A DNA stretch of 64,000 nucleotides from Atopobiaceae bacterium (GTDB taxonomy: Bacteria > Actinomycetota > Coriobacteriia > Coriobacteriales > Atopobiaceae), in contig CADFJN010000005.1 in NCBI GenBank assembly GCA_902834555.1, positions 79,998-143,997 on the forward strand. Direction: 5' to 3'. Under the pieces are notes generated by a model that did not search any database, was not told the origin of the DNA, and saw only the letters and a program-made list of their open reading frames with translations. A program made the position numbers and the translations under genes. Each line of letters starts with the position of its first letter. The first letter of the stretch is position 1. Shown here in pieces: positions 1-8,907 of the stretch.

Positions 1-306
1 AACACCATCGTCTCGATCACCGACCCCCAGGGCAACGTAATCTCCTGGCAGTCCGGCGGTACCGTTGGCTTCAAGGGCTCCCGTAAGTCCACGCCGTTCG
101 CGGCTCAGCTTGCCGCCGAGGCCGCTGCCAAGGCAGCCATGGAGCACGGCCTGCACAAGGTCTCCGTGTTCGTCAAGGGCCCCGGTTCCGGCCGTGAGAC
201 GGCCATCCGCTCCCTCCAGGCTGCCGGCCTTGAGGTTTCGGGCATCCAGGACAAGACCCCCATTCCGCACAACGGTTGCCGTCCGTGCAAGCGTCGTCGC
301 GTGTAG
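1..306 (+). CDS. rpsK: 30S ribosomal protein S11 (5'-truncated by window edge)
   Basis: The reading frame is open from base 1 to the TAG at 304-306. It encodes the C-terminal 101 residues of S11, a small-subunit platform protein near the 3' end of 16S rRNA. The conserved blocks are visible: the N-terminal strand (NTIVSITD), GFKGSRKSTPFAAQ, KVSVFVKGPGSGRETAIRSL, and the C-terminal PIPHNGCRPCKRRRV signature. The start codon lies upstream of the window. It is followed after 18 bases by rpsD, the usual alpha-operon order. Confidence 0.97.
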   Translation, partial: NTIVSITDPQGNVISWQSGGTVGFKGSRKSTPFAAQLAAEAAAKAAMEHGLHKVSVFVKGPGSGRETAIRSLQAAGLEVSGIQDKTPIPHNGCRPCKRRRV

Positions 307-324
307 CTAGGAAGGACACCACTA

Positions 325-918
325 ATGGCAGTTGACAGGACGCCTGTCCTTAAGCGGTGCCGTCAGCTCGGCATCGATCCCGTTGTTATGGGAATCAACA
401 AGGAATCTCACCGTCAGCCCAAGCAGCGTCGCCGTCAGGAGAGCGAGTACGGCACGCAGCTCCGCGAGAAGCAGAAGGCCAAGTTCATCTATGGCGTTCT
501 CGAGAAGCAGTTCCGCAGCTATTACAAGCTGGCTCTCAAGCGCGAGGGCATCACGGGCGACAACCTCATGACCATCCTCGAGTCCAGGCTCGACAACGTC
601 GTGTTCCGTCTCGGCTTTGCCCGCACCCGCAAGGAGGCCCGTCAGACCGTCCTCCACGGCCACATCACCGTGAACGGCCACCGCGTGGACATCCCCTCCT
701 ACCAGGTGAAGGCCGGCGACGTCGTTGCCGTGGCCCCCAAGGCCAAGGACCTTCTCCCCATCAAGGAGGCCCTCATCTCCTCCGAGCACATGGCTGTGCC
801 CGCCTGGCTTGAGGTCGACATCGAGAAGCTCCAGGGTACCGTCCTCCAGCTTCCCAGCCGTGACCAGATCGATCTCGACATCGACGCCCAGCTCATCGTC
901 GAGCTTTACTCCAAGTAA
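325..918 (+). CDS. rpsD: 30S ribosomal protein S4
   Basis: The 197-residue product has the length of S4 in Gram-positive bacteria. S4 is a primary 16S rRNA-binding protein and in many bacteria the translational repressor of the alpha operon. The central S4 RNA-binding fold is recognisable around residues 85-150 (RLDNVVFRLGFARTRKEARQ, then HGHITVNGHRVDIPSYQV). The ATG is preceded by AGGAAGGA at a normal distance. It lies between rpsK and rpoA on the same strand. No zinc-binding Cys cluster is present at the N-terminus, so it is the C-minus form. Confidence 0.97.
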   Translation: MAVDRTPVLKRCRQLGIDPVVMGINKESHRQPKQRRRQESEYGTQLREKQKAKFIYGVLEKQFRSYYKLALKREGITGDNLMTILESRLDNVVFRLGFARTRKEARQTVLHGHITVNGHRVDIPSYQVKAGDVVAVAPKAKDLLPIKEALISSEHMAVPAWLEVDIEKLQGTVLQLPSRDQIDLDIDAQLIVELYSK

Positions 919-942
919 GCCCGACAAAGTTTGGAGGTAGCA

Positions 943-1884
943 ATGTCCGAGTTCATCCGGCCTACTGTGTCGGTAGAAGAGATCAGCGACAACCTCGCAC
1001 GCGTGAGCGCAGAGCCGCTCGAGCGTGGTTATGGTGACACGCTGGGCAACTCCCTGCGTCGCGTGCTGCTGTCCTCCCTCGAGGGCGCGGCTGTCGAGGC
1101 CATTCAGATCGATGGCGTGCAGCACGAGTTCACCACCGTGCCGGGTGTCTACGAGGATGTTACAGACATCGTCCTCAACGTGAAGGGCCTCGTGTTCCGC
1201 TCCATGGGCACCGGCGATGAGGCCACCGCCTCCATCAACGTCGACGGCCCCATGACGGTCACCGGTGGGGACTTTGACGTCCCCGCGGAGTTCACGCTTG
1301 TGAACCCCGACCACGTGATTTGCACCCTCGGCGCCGACGCGCACCTCTCTATGAAGATGCGCATTGGCATTGGTCGCGGTTACGTCTCTGGTGACGACAA
1401 CGAGCGCGAGAGCGACCCCATCGGCATCATCCACGTGGATTCGCTCTACTCGCCCGTGCGCCGCTGCGCCAAGTCCGTCGAGCCTTGCCGCGTTGGTCGC
1501 CACACCGACTACGACCGCCTGCTGCTCGAGGTCGAGACCAATGGCTCCATCAGCCCGCGCGACGCGATCGTCGAGGCCGCCAACATCATCAACCAGCACA
1601 TGACGGCCTTCATGGGCCTCGCGGACGTCGACGAGCCCCAGGAGGACGAGTCGATCTTCGCGACGGGCGCCGAGGAGGACAACGCCGAGCTCGACAAGCA
1701 GATTGAGGATCTGGACCTTTCCGTCCGTTCCTATAACTGCCTGAAGCGCGCTGGCATTCACTCCGTGCGTCAGCTCGTGGAGTTCTCCGAGAACGACCTT
1801 CTCAACATCCGCAACTTTGGCGTCAAGTCCATCGAGGAAGTCAAGGACAAGCTCGAGTCCATGGGACTTTCCCTCAAGGCTTAG
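943..1884 (+). CDS. rpoA: DNA-directed RNA polymerase alpha subunit
   Basis: The 313-residue RNA polymerase alpha subunit has both domains. The N-terminal assembly domain contains LERGYGDTLGNSLRRVLLSS near residue 30. The C-terminal domain (about 245-313) contains LDLSVRSYNCLKRAGIHSV and LLNIRNFGVKSIEEVKDKL, the surface that contacts UP elements and activators. I chose the ATG at 943 because GGAGGT sits just upstream; an in-frame TTG at 931 would overlap that ribosome binding site. An acidic linker (about 220-245) joins the domains, as is usual. Confidence 0.97.
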   Translation: MSEFIRPTVSVEEISDNLARVSAEPLERGYGDTLGNSLRRVLLSSLEGAAVEAIQIDGVQHEFTTVPGVYEDVTDIVLNVKGLVFRSMGTGDEATASINVDGPMTVTGGDFDVPAEFTLVNPDHVICTLGADAHLSMKMRIGIGRGYVSGDDNERESDPIGIIHVDSLYSPVRRCAKSVEPCRVGRHTDYDRLLLEVETNGSISPRDAIVEAANIINQHMTAFMGLADVDEPQEDESIFATGAEEDNAELDKQIEDLDLSVRSYNCLKRAGIHSVRQLVEFSENDLLNIRNFGVKSIEEVKDKLESMGLSLKA

Positions 1885-1917
1885 GCCGCCGCACGCATCG
1901 CATAGGAGAAGCTAGAC

Positions 1918-2430
1918 ATGAGGCACAACAAGAAGAGGGGCATGAAGCTTGGCACCGATGCCAGCCACACCAAGGCCATGAAGAAGAGCCTGGTCTCTGC
2001 CCTGCTTGCCAATGATCGCATCAAGACCCTTGAGCCGCGCGCCAAGGCCATTCGTCCCGACGTGGACAAGGTCATCACCTGGGCTAAGAAGGGCGATCTG
2101 CACTCCCGTCGCCTTGCCATCGCCAAGGTTGGCGACAAGGAGATCGTCCGCGAGGTCTTCGAGAAGGCCGCGCAGGGTATGTGGGCTGACCGCAACGGCG
2201 GTTACACCCGTATCATGAAGCTTGGTCCCCGCAAGGGTGACGGCGCCGAGGTCGTCATCATGGAGCTCGTGACCGAGGCCGTCACGCCCAAGACCAAGGC
2301 CGAGCCCAAGGCAACCGTGACCAAGGTTGCCGCGGCGCCCGCCGAGGAGCCCAAGGCTGAGGAGCCTGCCGCTGAGGAGGCACCCGCAGAGGAGCCCAAG
2401 GCCGATGAGGCCGAGGAGAAGTCCGAGTAG
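1918..2430 (+). CDS. rplQ: 50S ribosomal protein L17 with long acidic/Ala-rich tail
   Basis: Residues 1-118 are a standard L17 (starts MRHNKKRGMKLGTDASHTKAM; ends near GAEVVIMELV), a large-subunit protein at the exit-tunnel side. The remaining roughly 50 residues are low-complexity, made of repeated Ala-Glu-Glu-Pro-Lys units. Such tails occur on L17 of several actinobacteria, but this region is not part of the conserved fold. The gene ends the alpha operon and a strong terminator follows 24 bases later. ATG with AGGAGA upstream. Confidence 0.96.
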   Translation: MRHNKKRGMKLGTDASHTKAMKKSLVSALLANDRIKTLEPRAKAIRPDVDKVITWAKKGDLHSRRLAIAKVGDKEIVREVFEKAAQGMWADRNGGYTRIMKLGPRKGDGAEVVIMELVTEAVTPKTKAEPKATVTKVAAAPAEEPKAEEPAAEEAPAEEPKADEAEEKSE

Positions 2431-2453
2431 GACTGACCCACAGAAGCAATCAT

Positions 2454-2487
2454 AAGGACCCCAACCTTGTGGCTGGGGTCCTTTCTT
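2454..2487 (+). terminator. Rho-independent terminator of the alpha operon
   Basis: A near-perfect GC-rich stem (AAGGACCCCAACC pairing with GGCTGGGGTCCTTT around a TTGT loop) is followed by a T-rich stretch. It lies directly after rplQ, so truA probably needs its own promoter or read-through. Confidence 0.85.
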
Positions 2488-2537
2488 GTGCGCGGACCTC
2501 TTGGCCCTCGTGGTAAGCTCCATGCGTTGACCATCCA

Positions 2538-3434
2538 ATGCCAGAAGAAAGCTCACGCCTCATGCAAGAAGTGCCACACACCCCAGTGTCCATCCACCGG
2601 CCAAGCCGTAATGAGCGGGAGGTGCCCTTGGTGGAAGGGGTTCCCGCAGAGGGTGCGTTGGTGCTCTGTGTTGGTTACCGCGGGGCTGACTTTGCGGGCT
2701 TCGCCGAGCAGCCCGGCATGCGAACGGTGGCGGGTGAGTTGCGGCGTGCGCTCTCGACCGTCCTGCGCCGTGAGGTGGAGCTTGTCTGTGCCGGGCGAAC
2801 AGACTCCGGCGTACATGCGCTGACGCAGTATGTAAGTGTTCCTGTGAGCGAGAGAGAGCTGATCCTTCCGGCTCGCGCGCTCTCGCGGTCGCTTGTAGCG
2901 CTCACGCCCGACGACATCTCCATCCGGCGGCTCTATCGCGGTGACGCACTCTTCTCGGCTCGCTTTGACGCTATCTCGCGCTCGTATCGTTATCGCGTTG
3001 CCACTGGGGATGCGCGGCCCGTTCTTGCCTGGGGCCATGCGTGGTGGTACCGCGGGAACCTTGACCTTGATGCCATGCGGTCCGGTGCCGCCTCCTTGGT
3101 GGGGGAGCACGACTTCAAGAGCTTCTGCAAGGCGACCTCGGCAGAGGGCAAGCCCACGAGCCGCTACCTCGAGCGCGTGGAGGTATCGCGCGTGGTGGAG
3201 GCCGGGGAGCCACTCGTGGCAATTGACGTCACGGGCAACGCGTTTCTCCACAACATGGTTCGCACTATCGCCGGGACTCTTGTGGAGGTGGGGAGAGGAC
3301 ACCGCGACCCCTCCTGGGTCGAGCAGGTTCTCTCTGCGCGAGATAGAGCTGCTGCGGGGCCGTGTGCTCCGGCGCAGGGACTCACGTTTGTCGGGGTAGA
3401 ATACCCCAACGGACTTCTCGCGCGCTGGGCATAG
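2538..3434 (+). CDS. truA: tRNA pseudouridine(38-40) synthase
   Basis: TruA isomerises U38-U40 in the anticodon stem-loop of tRNAs. The signature GRTDSGVHA (catalytic Asp in RTD) is present near residue 93, after a GYRGADFAGFAEQ strand typical of the N-terminal half-domain. The C-terminal half has SFCKATSAEGKPTSRYLERVEV and GNAFLHNMVRTIAGTLVEVG. The start is uncertain: ATG at 2538 gives 298 residues with about 40 non-homologous N-terminal residues, while a GTG near 2622 after GCGGGAGG would give a more normal length. It follows rplQ as in many Gram-positive bacteria. Confidence 0.93.
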   Translation: MPEESSRLMQEVPHTPVSIHRPSRNEREVPLVEGVPAEGALVLCVGYRGADFAGFAEQPGMRTVAGELRRALSTVLRREVELVCAGRTDSGVHALTQYVSVPVSERELILPARALSRSLVALTPDDISIRRLYRGDALFSARFDAISRSYRYRVATGDARPVLAWGHAWWYRGNLDLDAMRSGAASLVGEHDFKSFCKATSAEGKPTSRYLERVEVSRVVEAGEPLVAIDVTGNAFLHNMVRTIAGTLVEVGRGHRDPSWVEQVLSARDRAAAGPCAPAQGLTFVGVEYPNGLLARWA

Positions 3435-3464
3435 CTCAGTGCTTCTCGTGTTGGAGGATTTGCT

Positions 3465-4409
3465 TTGGACATGCTTGTCGACGTAATTGCCGACTCGGTG
3501 CTTGACACACTTGAGCTCGTGCCGTTTCTGTTTGTGACTTACCTTGCCATGGAGGCGCTTGAACACTCCACGGAGGGACGCGTGCAGACAATCGTGGCGC
3601 GCGCAGGGCACGCTGGTCCCGTTGTGGGCGCACTTCTCGGCGCCATTCCCCAGTGCGGGTTCTCTGCCATGGCTGCCACGCTCTTCTCTGGCGGCGTGGT
3701 GACGGTTGGCACCTTGGTAGCCGTGATCCTCTCGACCTCAGACGAGATGGTGCCCGTGTTTCTCGCCCATCAGGAGCCCGTGGAGCGGCTGCTCTCAATC
3801 ATGCTGCTCAAGGTGGTCGTGGGCATCATAGTGGGCCTGCTGCTGGATGCCGTGCTGCACGCCGTGCGCCACGTGGGCACACCCAAACCCCACATCCACG
3901 ACCTCTGCGAGCGGGCGCACTGCCACTGCGAGGAGGAGGGAGAGGGGGAGATTCCCTCCAAGCAGGTTTCCACTGATACGGCGCACCCCCATCAGCATCA
4001 TGGTCACGGCCACTGGGCAATCGTGCGATCTGCGGCCGTTCACACCGTGCAGGTGACAGGGTTCATTCTTCTCGTCACGTTCTTCTTTGGCCTGCTCATC
4101 GAGGTCATGGGCGAGGACTCGCTCGCCCAGCTCCTGGGCAGCCATCCCGTGCGGGCAGCCTTCCTGGCGGGGCTTGTGGGACTCATCCCAAACTGCGGCG
4201 CTTCCGTTGCCATCACCGAGCTCTACCTCGACGGCGTCCTTGGTGCTGGCCCCATGGTGGCGGGCCTTCTCGCCTCTGGCGGTGTTGGGCTTCTCGTACT
4301 CTTCCGCACCAACAACAACGTGCGCCAGAACGTTGCCGTCACGGCTTTTGTCTACGCGGTCGGGGTCATCGTGGGACTTATCGTCTCTGCTTCAGGTATC
4401 CTCTTCTAG
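3465..4409 (+). CDS. putative manganese/metal exporter membrane protein with His-rich loop
   Basis: This polytopic membrane protein resembles the family annotated as 'putative manganese transporter' or 'arsenic efflux protein'. Two homologous halves each carry a small-residue/Cys signature (GALLGAIPQCGFSAM near residue 60 and GLIPNCGASVAITELYLDG near 245), typical of inverted-repeat transporters. Between them is a hydrophilic loop rich in His and Cys (HIHDLCERAHCHC at about 143-155 and HPHQHHGHGH), likely binding metal. TTG at 3465 is used because GGAGGA is six bases upstream; ATG at 3471 is the alternative. The substrate is inferred from family annotation and the loop only. Confidence 0.75.
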   Translation: MDMLVDVIADSVLDTLELVPFLFVTYLAMEALEHSTEGRVQTIVARAGHAGPVVGALLGAIPQCGFSAMAATLFSGGVVTVGTLVAVILSTSDEMVPVFLAHQEPVERLLSIMLLKVVVGIIVGLLLDAVLHAVRHVGTPKPHIHDLCERAHCHCEEEGEGEIPSKQVSTDTAHPHQHHGHGHWAIVRSAAVHTVQVTGFILLVTFFFGLLIEVMGEDSLAQLLGSHPVRAAFLAGLVGLIPNCGASVAITELYLDGVLGAGPMVAGLLASGGVGLLVLFRTNNNVRQNVAVTAFVYAVGVIVGLIVSASGILF

Positions 4410-4455
4410 ATGCCGGGACGCCCCGGCTCCAGGCAGTGGATGACGGGAGGGTTCC

Positions 4456-5247
4456 ATGGCTAGACAGCGAGAGCGATTCGAGCGGACCGACGTTCCTCGC
4501 GACAATCCTCACCGCAACCTCATTGCTGGTATCGTGCTCGTTGTTGTGTTTGTCGCCTGCGGGATTGTTGTCTCCACCGCATGGAAGCGTGCCCAGGCAC
4601 AGTCACATCTTGGGGACAGCAGCCTCAGCTCCTCGGTGAGCAGGACGCCATCTGTGTCGGACCTTGGCTATACCGTCTCGGGTGACTCATTCGTGGGCGT
4701 GCTGCTTCTCACGACGGACAACCTTGATGCGTCCGCGACAGGCGGGGCCAACCTCTCCTCGGCGGAGCTTCTGGTCTACGACGAGACCACCGCCACGGGC
4801 AAGCTTGTCTCCATTCCCACCGACACCAAGGTCTCCTACAACGGGCAGGACACCACCTTGGCCGAGCTCTTCAACAGCTCTGGCGCCGCAGCATGCGTCT
4901 CTCCGCTTTCCACGGCTGCCAACCTGCCCGTAACGCATGTCATTGTCTCGACGAGCGCCGTGTGGGACGAGGTGCGCTCGCTCTCCGGCGTGGGCGTGAA
5001 CTCGCTTCTGAGCCGTGCGACCGAGTTCCTCTCGTCCATACGTACCGACATGTCGTCGCAGGACATCCTCGATTTGGCCGAGAAGGTCCAGTCCGCGGGG
5101 ACCGACGGGCTTGCGAAGGTCGATGCGCCCATGGTGGATGAGACCACAACCGACGAGAGCGGCAATGCCGTCTCGACAGGCTACCGTGTGATCGACCAGG
5201 CATCGCTTGGGCTTGCCGTGGGCACGCTTGTGAGCAACGAGGGGTAG
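4456..5247 (+). CDS. single-pass membrane protein with degenerate LytR-CpsA-Psr-like domain
   Basis: An N-terminal basic stretch is followed by one transmembrane helix (about residues 22-42), placing the rest of the 263 residues outside. The extracellular part has the rhythm of an LCP domain: VLLLTTDNLD, then ELLVYDETTATGKLVSIPTDTKV, then a LAELFNSSG helix and LPVTHVIVSTSAVWDEVRSL. LCP proteins attach glycopolymers to peptidoglycan using conserved Arg residues. Here the usual IPRDT motif reads IPTDT, so enzymatic activity is doubtful. It precedes three glycosyltransferases, which suits a cell-envelope role. ATG with GGAGGG upstream. Confidence 0.55.
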   Translation: MARQRERFERTDVPRDNPHRNLIAGIVLVVVFVACGIVVSTAWKRAQAQSHLGDSSLSSSVSRTPSVSDLGYTVSGDSFVGVLLLTTDNLDASATGGANLSSAELLVYDETTATGKLVSIPTDTKVSYNGQDTTLAELFNSSGAAACVSPLSTAANLPVTHVIVSTSAVWDEVRSLSGVGVNSLLSRATEFLSSIRTDMSSQDILDLAEKVQSAGTDGLAKVDAPMVDETTTDESGNAVSTGYRVIDQASLGLAVGTLVSNEG

Positions 5248-5461
5248 CGCACGCGCGTGCGGCGAACGTCTCGTACGGTCGGCGAACGGCATCGCAGACT
5301 TTAGCACTGTGTCTCTCTCCTGGGCATTATTTGTAGTAATGGTAGTTGCTCGCGATTGTCACGCAGGCTCCACGAACGGCTGATACCCTTTCCTCAACAT
5401 TTGGTAGGGCTACAACACAGCCCTCTGGGACGGTCTTCGGGGAGGAGAGTCGCGCCAGGAT

Positions 5462-6544
5462 ATGCCAAGCACCATGTACAGGGAGCCCATCGTCTCGATT
5501 GTCATCGCCTCGCGCGATGATGCCGCCACGATTCGCCGAGCTCTGGAGAGCATCCAGAACCAGACGCTGAGAAGCCATGAGACTATCGTTGTTGATGACG
5601 GCTCGACGGATGGAACGCCGGGCATCGTCGATAACATGGCGCAGCGAGACCTCACAATTTCGTTCATGCAGGCAGACGGATGTGGCCTGGCGGCCGCGCT
5701 CGACCTTGGGATGTCCCGTGCGCGTGGCCGTTACCTGGCGTTCTTTGATGCAAGCGGCTGGGCGAACCCAGACATGCTGGCAGACCTCGTTGGGCTTGCG
5801 GAGGAGTCTTCACTTGAGCTTGCCATAGCGGGCTTCTCGGCAACCGTTCTGGGAGACGGGCGTCGGCAAGAGTCCATTGAGGCGAACCAGCCCGCCTACG
5901 TCTTTCCTACCCAGCATGACTTTCGCGCTGGCGCATGGCAGCTCTTCGAGGGCAATCTTCTCTCGCCACCCTGTGCCAAGCTCTTCCTGCGCGCTCGTGT
6001 TGAAAGGCTGGGCCTCTCGTTTGCAGATGCTGACGGCGACTGCACAGACGCCCTGTCGTTTATTGCCGGCTACGTGCGTGACGTCGAACGGGTTGGTCTT
6101 ACCGGACACGCTCGCTATCACGTAGAGAGTCGCTCTCCGCAGCGCCTACCGGGCTTTTCCGTACGCGACTACCGGGCGCTCGAGCGGCAGTACGGCACCC
6201 TTGTGGGCATCTACCATCACTGGGGGCTCGACGGAGACCCTACGAGCATGGGACTCATCCAGAACCGCTACTTCGAGTGCCTTGTGGACTGTGTGGCGAG
6301 CGTCTTCTCTGATCGTTCCGGCCTCTCCGCGGCCGAGCGCCGCCAACTGGTTGGCGAGATGGTCTCCACCGACCGCGCACGCCTTGCAGCCGACGTTGCA
6401 CGTCCCCGTGGGATGGGCGCAAAGGCCATGCAGGGGCCCATCAGGTCCGGCAACGCGGGCCTTGCCTACACCGAGGGTTTTCTCACCTCGTTCATGAAGC
6501 GCGGTGGCGAGAGAGGCCTGGGCCCGTTCTGCACGTCGCTGTAG
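5462..6544 (+). CDS. family 2 glycosyltransferase (divergent catalytic motif)
   Basis: The N-terminal 110 residues are a GT-A fold of family GT2: IVSIVIASRDDAATIRRALESIQNQTL, IVVDDGSTDGTPGIV and RGRYLAFFDASGWANPDM. The last normally contains an Asp-x-Asp-type metal/nucleotide motif (for example LDSDD); here it is FFDASGW, so metal binding may be altered. The C-terminal 200 residues are not recognised. Start: the ATG at 5462 lies very close to AGGA, and ATG at 5474 (MYREPIVS) is equally possible. Acceptor and donor cannot be read from sequence; cell-surface polysaccharide synthesis is inferred from neighbours. Confidence 0.8.
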   Translation: MPSTMYREPIVSIVIASRDDAATIRRALESIQNQTLRSHETIVVDDGSTDGTPGIVDNMAQRDLTISFMQADGCGLAAALDLGMSRARGRYLAFFDASGWANPDMLADLVGLAEESSLELAIAGFSATVLGDGRRQESIEANQPAYVFPTQHDFRAGAWQLFEGNLLSPPCAKLFLRARVERLGLSFADADGDCTDALSFIAGYVRDVERVGLTGHARYHVESRSPQRLPGFSVRDYRALERQYGTLVGIYHHWGLDGDPTSMGLIQNRYFECLVDCVASVFSDRSGLSAAERRQLVGEMVSTDRARLAADVARPRGMGAKAMQGPIRSGNAGLAYTEGFLTSFMKRGGERGLGPFCTSL

Positions 6545-6574
6545 GGACTGCCGCGGGGGGCGTGGGCTCGCGGC

Positions 6575-7729
6575 CTACTCGCTCTCCCCGGTGCGACCTC
6601 TGTGATGTCGCAGGAAGCTCGTGATCGAGAACCACGTGTAGCTGGGGCTTGTGTGCCGTAGGCGATACCACACCTCGCCGGCGGCAGCGGGCAGCATCGA
6701 GAAACGGCCGATCTTGGGTTCTGGCTGGCCCGTGAGCTCACAGTAGAGCCGCTTGGCTGCTGGCGTCACGAGTGGCTGCTCCATCACCAGGTCGTAGTCG
6801 AGCCGCTGGTAGAGGGCTGTAACCGCCTTGCGCACGCCGGGATGGTCCAGCCCAACCGCGTCGATAGTGAGGCCGCAGTAGTTGATGGCGCGCTTGGTCT
6901 GCGCCGAGAGCACGCGCCTGTCCGTGACGCCCAGGCGCTCGACGATGTCCTGCATGTCGTTCCAGCGCTTTATTGGCAGCAGGGGGTCTCGGCGCGTGGA
7001 GGCGACGAGCTTCTCCTCCGTGTCCTCGCGGTAGTTGTAGTAGGGGTGGTTCACGTAGGCAATGCGGTCCGTCTGGCAGAGCGTCTCTACCAGGAAGGGA
7101 TTGTCGGCCCAGGCGGCACCCGGGTACTCGCGGAAGCGGATGTGCTTCTCGTCCAGGAATGCCTTGCGGTAGAGTGCCGTCCAGATTGCCGGGTGGTGCT
7201 CGAGAAGGGCGACGCCGTCTCCAATGGCAAAGGGCTGGCTCGGCGGGTTCACGCGGTCCTGGTACAGGCAAACCGTGCGAAGCTCGTTGGGGGTGCCGGC
7301 GTTGAAGATGCGCCAGTAGGAGGACCTCACGATGTCAATTGGGCCGCCGGCGAGCGAGTCCGCAAAGGCGAGAAGGTCGCCAAACATGTTGCCTGTGAGG
7401 TAGTCATCCGGTTCGACGATGGCCACGTAGTCGCCGGTGGCAGCATCTATTCCGGTGTTGCATGCCGCGCCGTATCCGGCGTTTGGCTTGTCGATAACGC
7501 GCACGCGCGGGTCACGAGCGGCGTGCTCGCGCATGATATCCAGCGAGCCATCGGTCGAGCCGTCATTCACGCAGATGACCTCGATGTTCGCGAACGGCTG
7601 CATCTGGATGCTGGTTAGGCATTGGTCGAGGTAACGCTCCACGTTGTAGGTGGGGACCACCACCGACACCTTGTGCGAGAACCGTCTGTTGCTCCCGGAC
7701 ATCTTATCCGCTGCATTCGTGGCTTCCAC
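6575..7729 (-). CDS. family 2 glycosyltransferase
   Basis: A canonical GT2 enzyme of 384 residues: KVSVVVPTYNVERYLDQCLTSI at the N-terminus, VICVNDGSTDGSLDIM, NAGYGAACNTGIDAATGDYVAIVEPDDY with the acidic metal-binding motif intact, and a C-terminal helical half. I placed the start at the GTG at 7729 because GGGAGG lies just upstream; the ATG at 7702 has no ribosome binding site. It is divergent from the 7871 gene, with a short shared promoter region (7730-7870). The sugar specificity is not visible. Confidence 0.85.
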   Translation of the reverse strand: MEATNAADKMSGSNRRFSHKVSVVVPTYNVERYLDQCLTSIQMQPFANIEVICVNDGSTDGSLDIMREHAARDPRVRVIDKPNAGYGAACNTGIDAATGDYVAIVEPDDYLTGNMFGDLLAFADSLAGGPIDIVRSSYWRIFNAGTPNELRTVCLYQDRVNPPSQPFAIGDGVALLEHHPAIWTALYRKAFLDEKHIRFREYPGAAWADNPFLVETLCQTDRIAYVNHPYYNYREDTEEKLVASTRRDPLLPIKRWNDMQDIVERLGVTDRRVLSAQTKRAINYCGLTIDAVGLDHPGVRKAVTALYQRLDYDLVMEQPLVTPAAKRLYCELTGQPEPKIGRFSMLPAAAGEVWYRLRHTSPSYTWFSITSFLRHHRGRTGESE

Positions 7730-7870
7730 GTGACCTCCCTGCCGCCGACCGCCACGGTGGGTCCGCGGCCGTACCCTATAATACAGTGACTCGGCGCCGG
7801 GCTGGCGCATTGCTCGCCCGCCCGGACGCACCGCACGCCTTGTACCGGCCACCGCAACCTTGGATGGGAC

Positions 7871-8866
7871 ATGGATCGTCTCGCTATTGTGATAGTCACC
7901 TTCAAGCGCCAGGAGCTGCTGGGCTCGCTCTTCGACTCAATCGCGGCCCTTACGGTGGCACCGTGGCGCATTGTGGTGGTGGACAACGAGAACTCCCCCC
8001 AGACGGCGCAGATGGTGGCGGATTTCTCCGCGCGCCTTGCGGCGCAGTGGGGCCAGACGGTCTCAGAGCCGGATTCCGCAGGCGGTGTGGAGCGTGTGGT
8101 CTATGACCCGCAGAAGACCAACACCGGCGGTTCTGGTGGCTTCTCAGAGGGCGTGAAGCGTGCCCTCGAGCTTGGTGCCGAGTGGTTCTGGGTCATGGAT
8201 GACGACGTGGCCGTGCTCCCCGAGGCGCTGGAGCGCCTGGAGCCGTGGTCCGAGCGGTACGACGTGGTGCAGGGCCAGCGCTACGACTACGACGGCACGC
8301 CATTCTTCTGGCAGCACCACTTCATGACCTCGCTGTGCATCTACAACCCGCTCTCGCGCGCGGGTTTCAAGGGCGCCGACCACCTGGACGTGAACGTCAT
8401 GTGCTTCGAGGGCGGGCTCTTTAGGCGCAGGGTTGTCGAGAAGATTGGACTGCCGGACTACCGCTTCTTCATCTACTACGACGATGCCATCTACGGCTAC
8501 CTGGCAAGCAAGGTGTGCCAGCCCGTGCTGGTGCCGGACTACGTGCTGCGCCGTACGCGAGAGGTTCGCCACCAGGAGGTTGGTGCGTCTGGTGTGCGGC
8601 AGATCTCCTCGACCTCAGACATGACCCGCTACTACATCATGCGCAACCGCGGGTACATGGCGCGCTATTTCATGCTGCACGGAGACTACAACCCTGTGGG
8701 ATACGGCTTTGGCACGTTCCTCTCGTTTGCAAAGGAGTTCCTGCGCCTGGTGCTGGTCGACCGAGGCCACTTTGGCCCCAGCTGGGCGAGGCTCTGGGCG
8801 GGGTACCGCGACTCAAGGAAGGCCCTGCACGACCCTGCGTGGAAGCCTATGCCGCCTTTGGCGTAG
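7871..8866 (+). CDS. GlfT2-like glycosyltransferase (GT2)
   Basis: The 331-residue GT-A enzyme resembles galactofuranosyl/rhamnosyl transferases of the GlfT type. Visible motifs: LAIVIVTFKRQELLGSLFDS, IVVVDNENS, NTGGSGGFSEGVKRAL (nucleotide-sugar pocket), WVMDDDVAV (DxD metal site), FFIYYDDAIYGYL (catalytic acidic pair) and a following RHQE. The short length implies only the catalytic domain, without the beta-jelly and helical extensions of mycobacterial GlfT2. It probably adds a sugar to a lipid- or wall-linked glycan; the donor is unknown. Confidence 0.8.
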   Translation: MDRLAIVIVTFKRQELLGSLFDSIAALTVAPWRIVVVDNENSPQTAQMVADFSARLAAQWGQTVSEPDSAGGVERVVYDPQKTNTGGSGGFSEGVKRALELGAEWFWVMDDDVAVLPEALERLEPWSERYDVVQGQRYDYDGTPFFWQHHFMTSLCIYNPLSRAGFKGADHLDVNVMCFEGGLFRRRVVEKIGLPDYRFFIYYDDAIYGYLASKVCQPVLVPDYVLRRTREVRHQEVGASGVRQISSTSDMTRYYIMRNRGYMARYFMLHGDYNPVGYGFGTFLSFAKEFLRLVLVDRGHFGPSWARLWAGYRDSRKALHDPAWKPMPPLA

Positions 8867-8907
8867 GCGCGAGCGCTACCTGCGGCTGCGGCTTATTTGA
8901 ACTGTGA

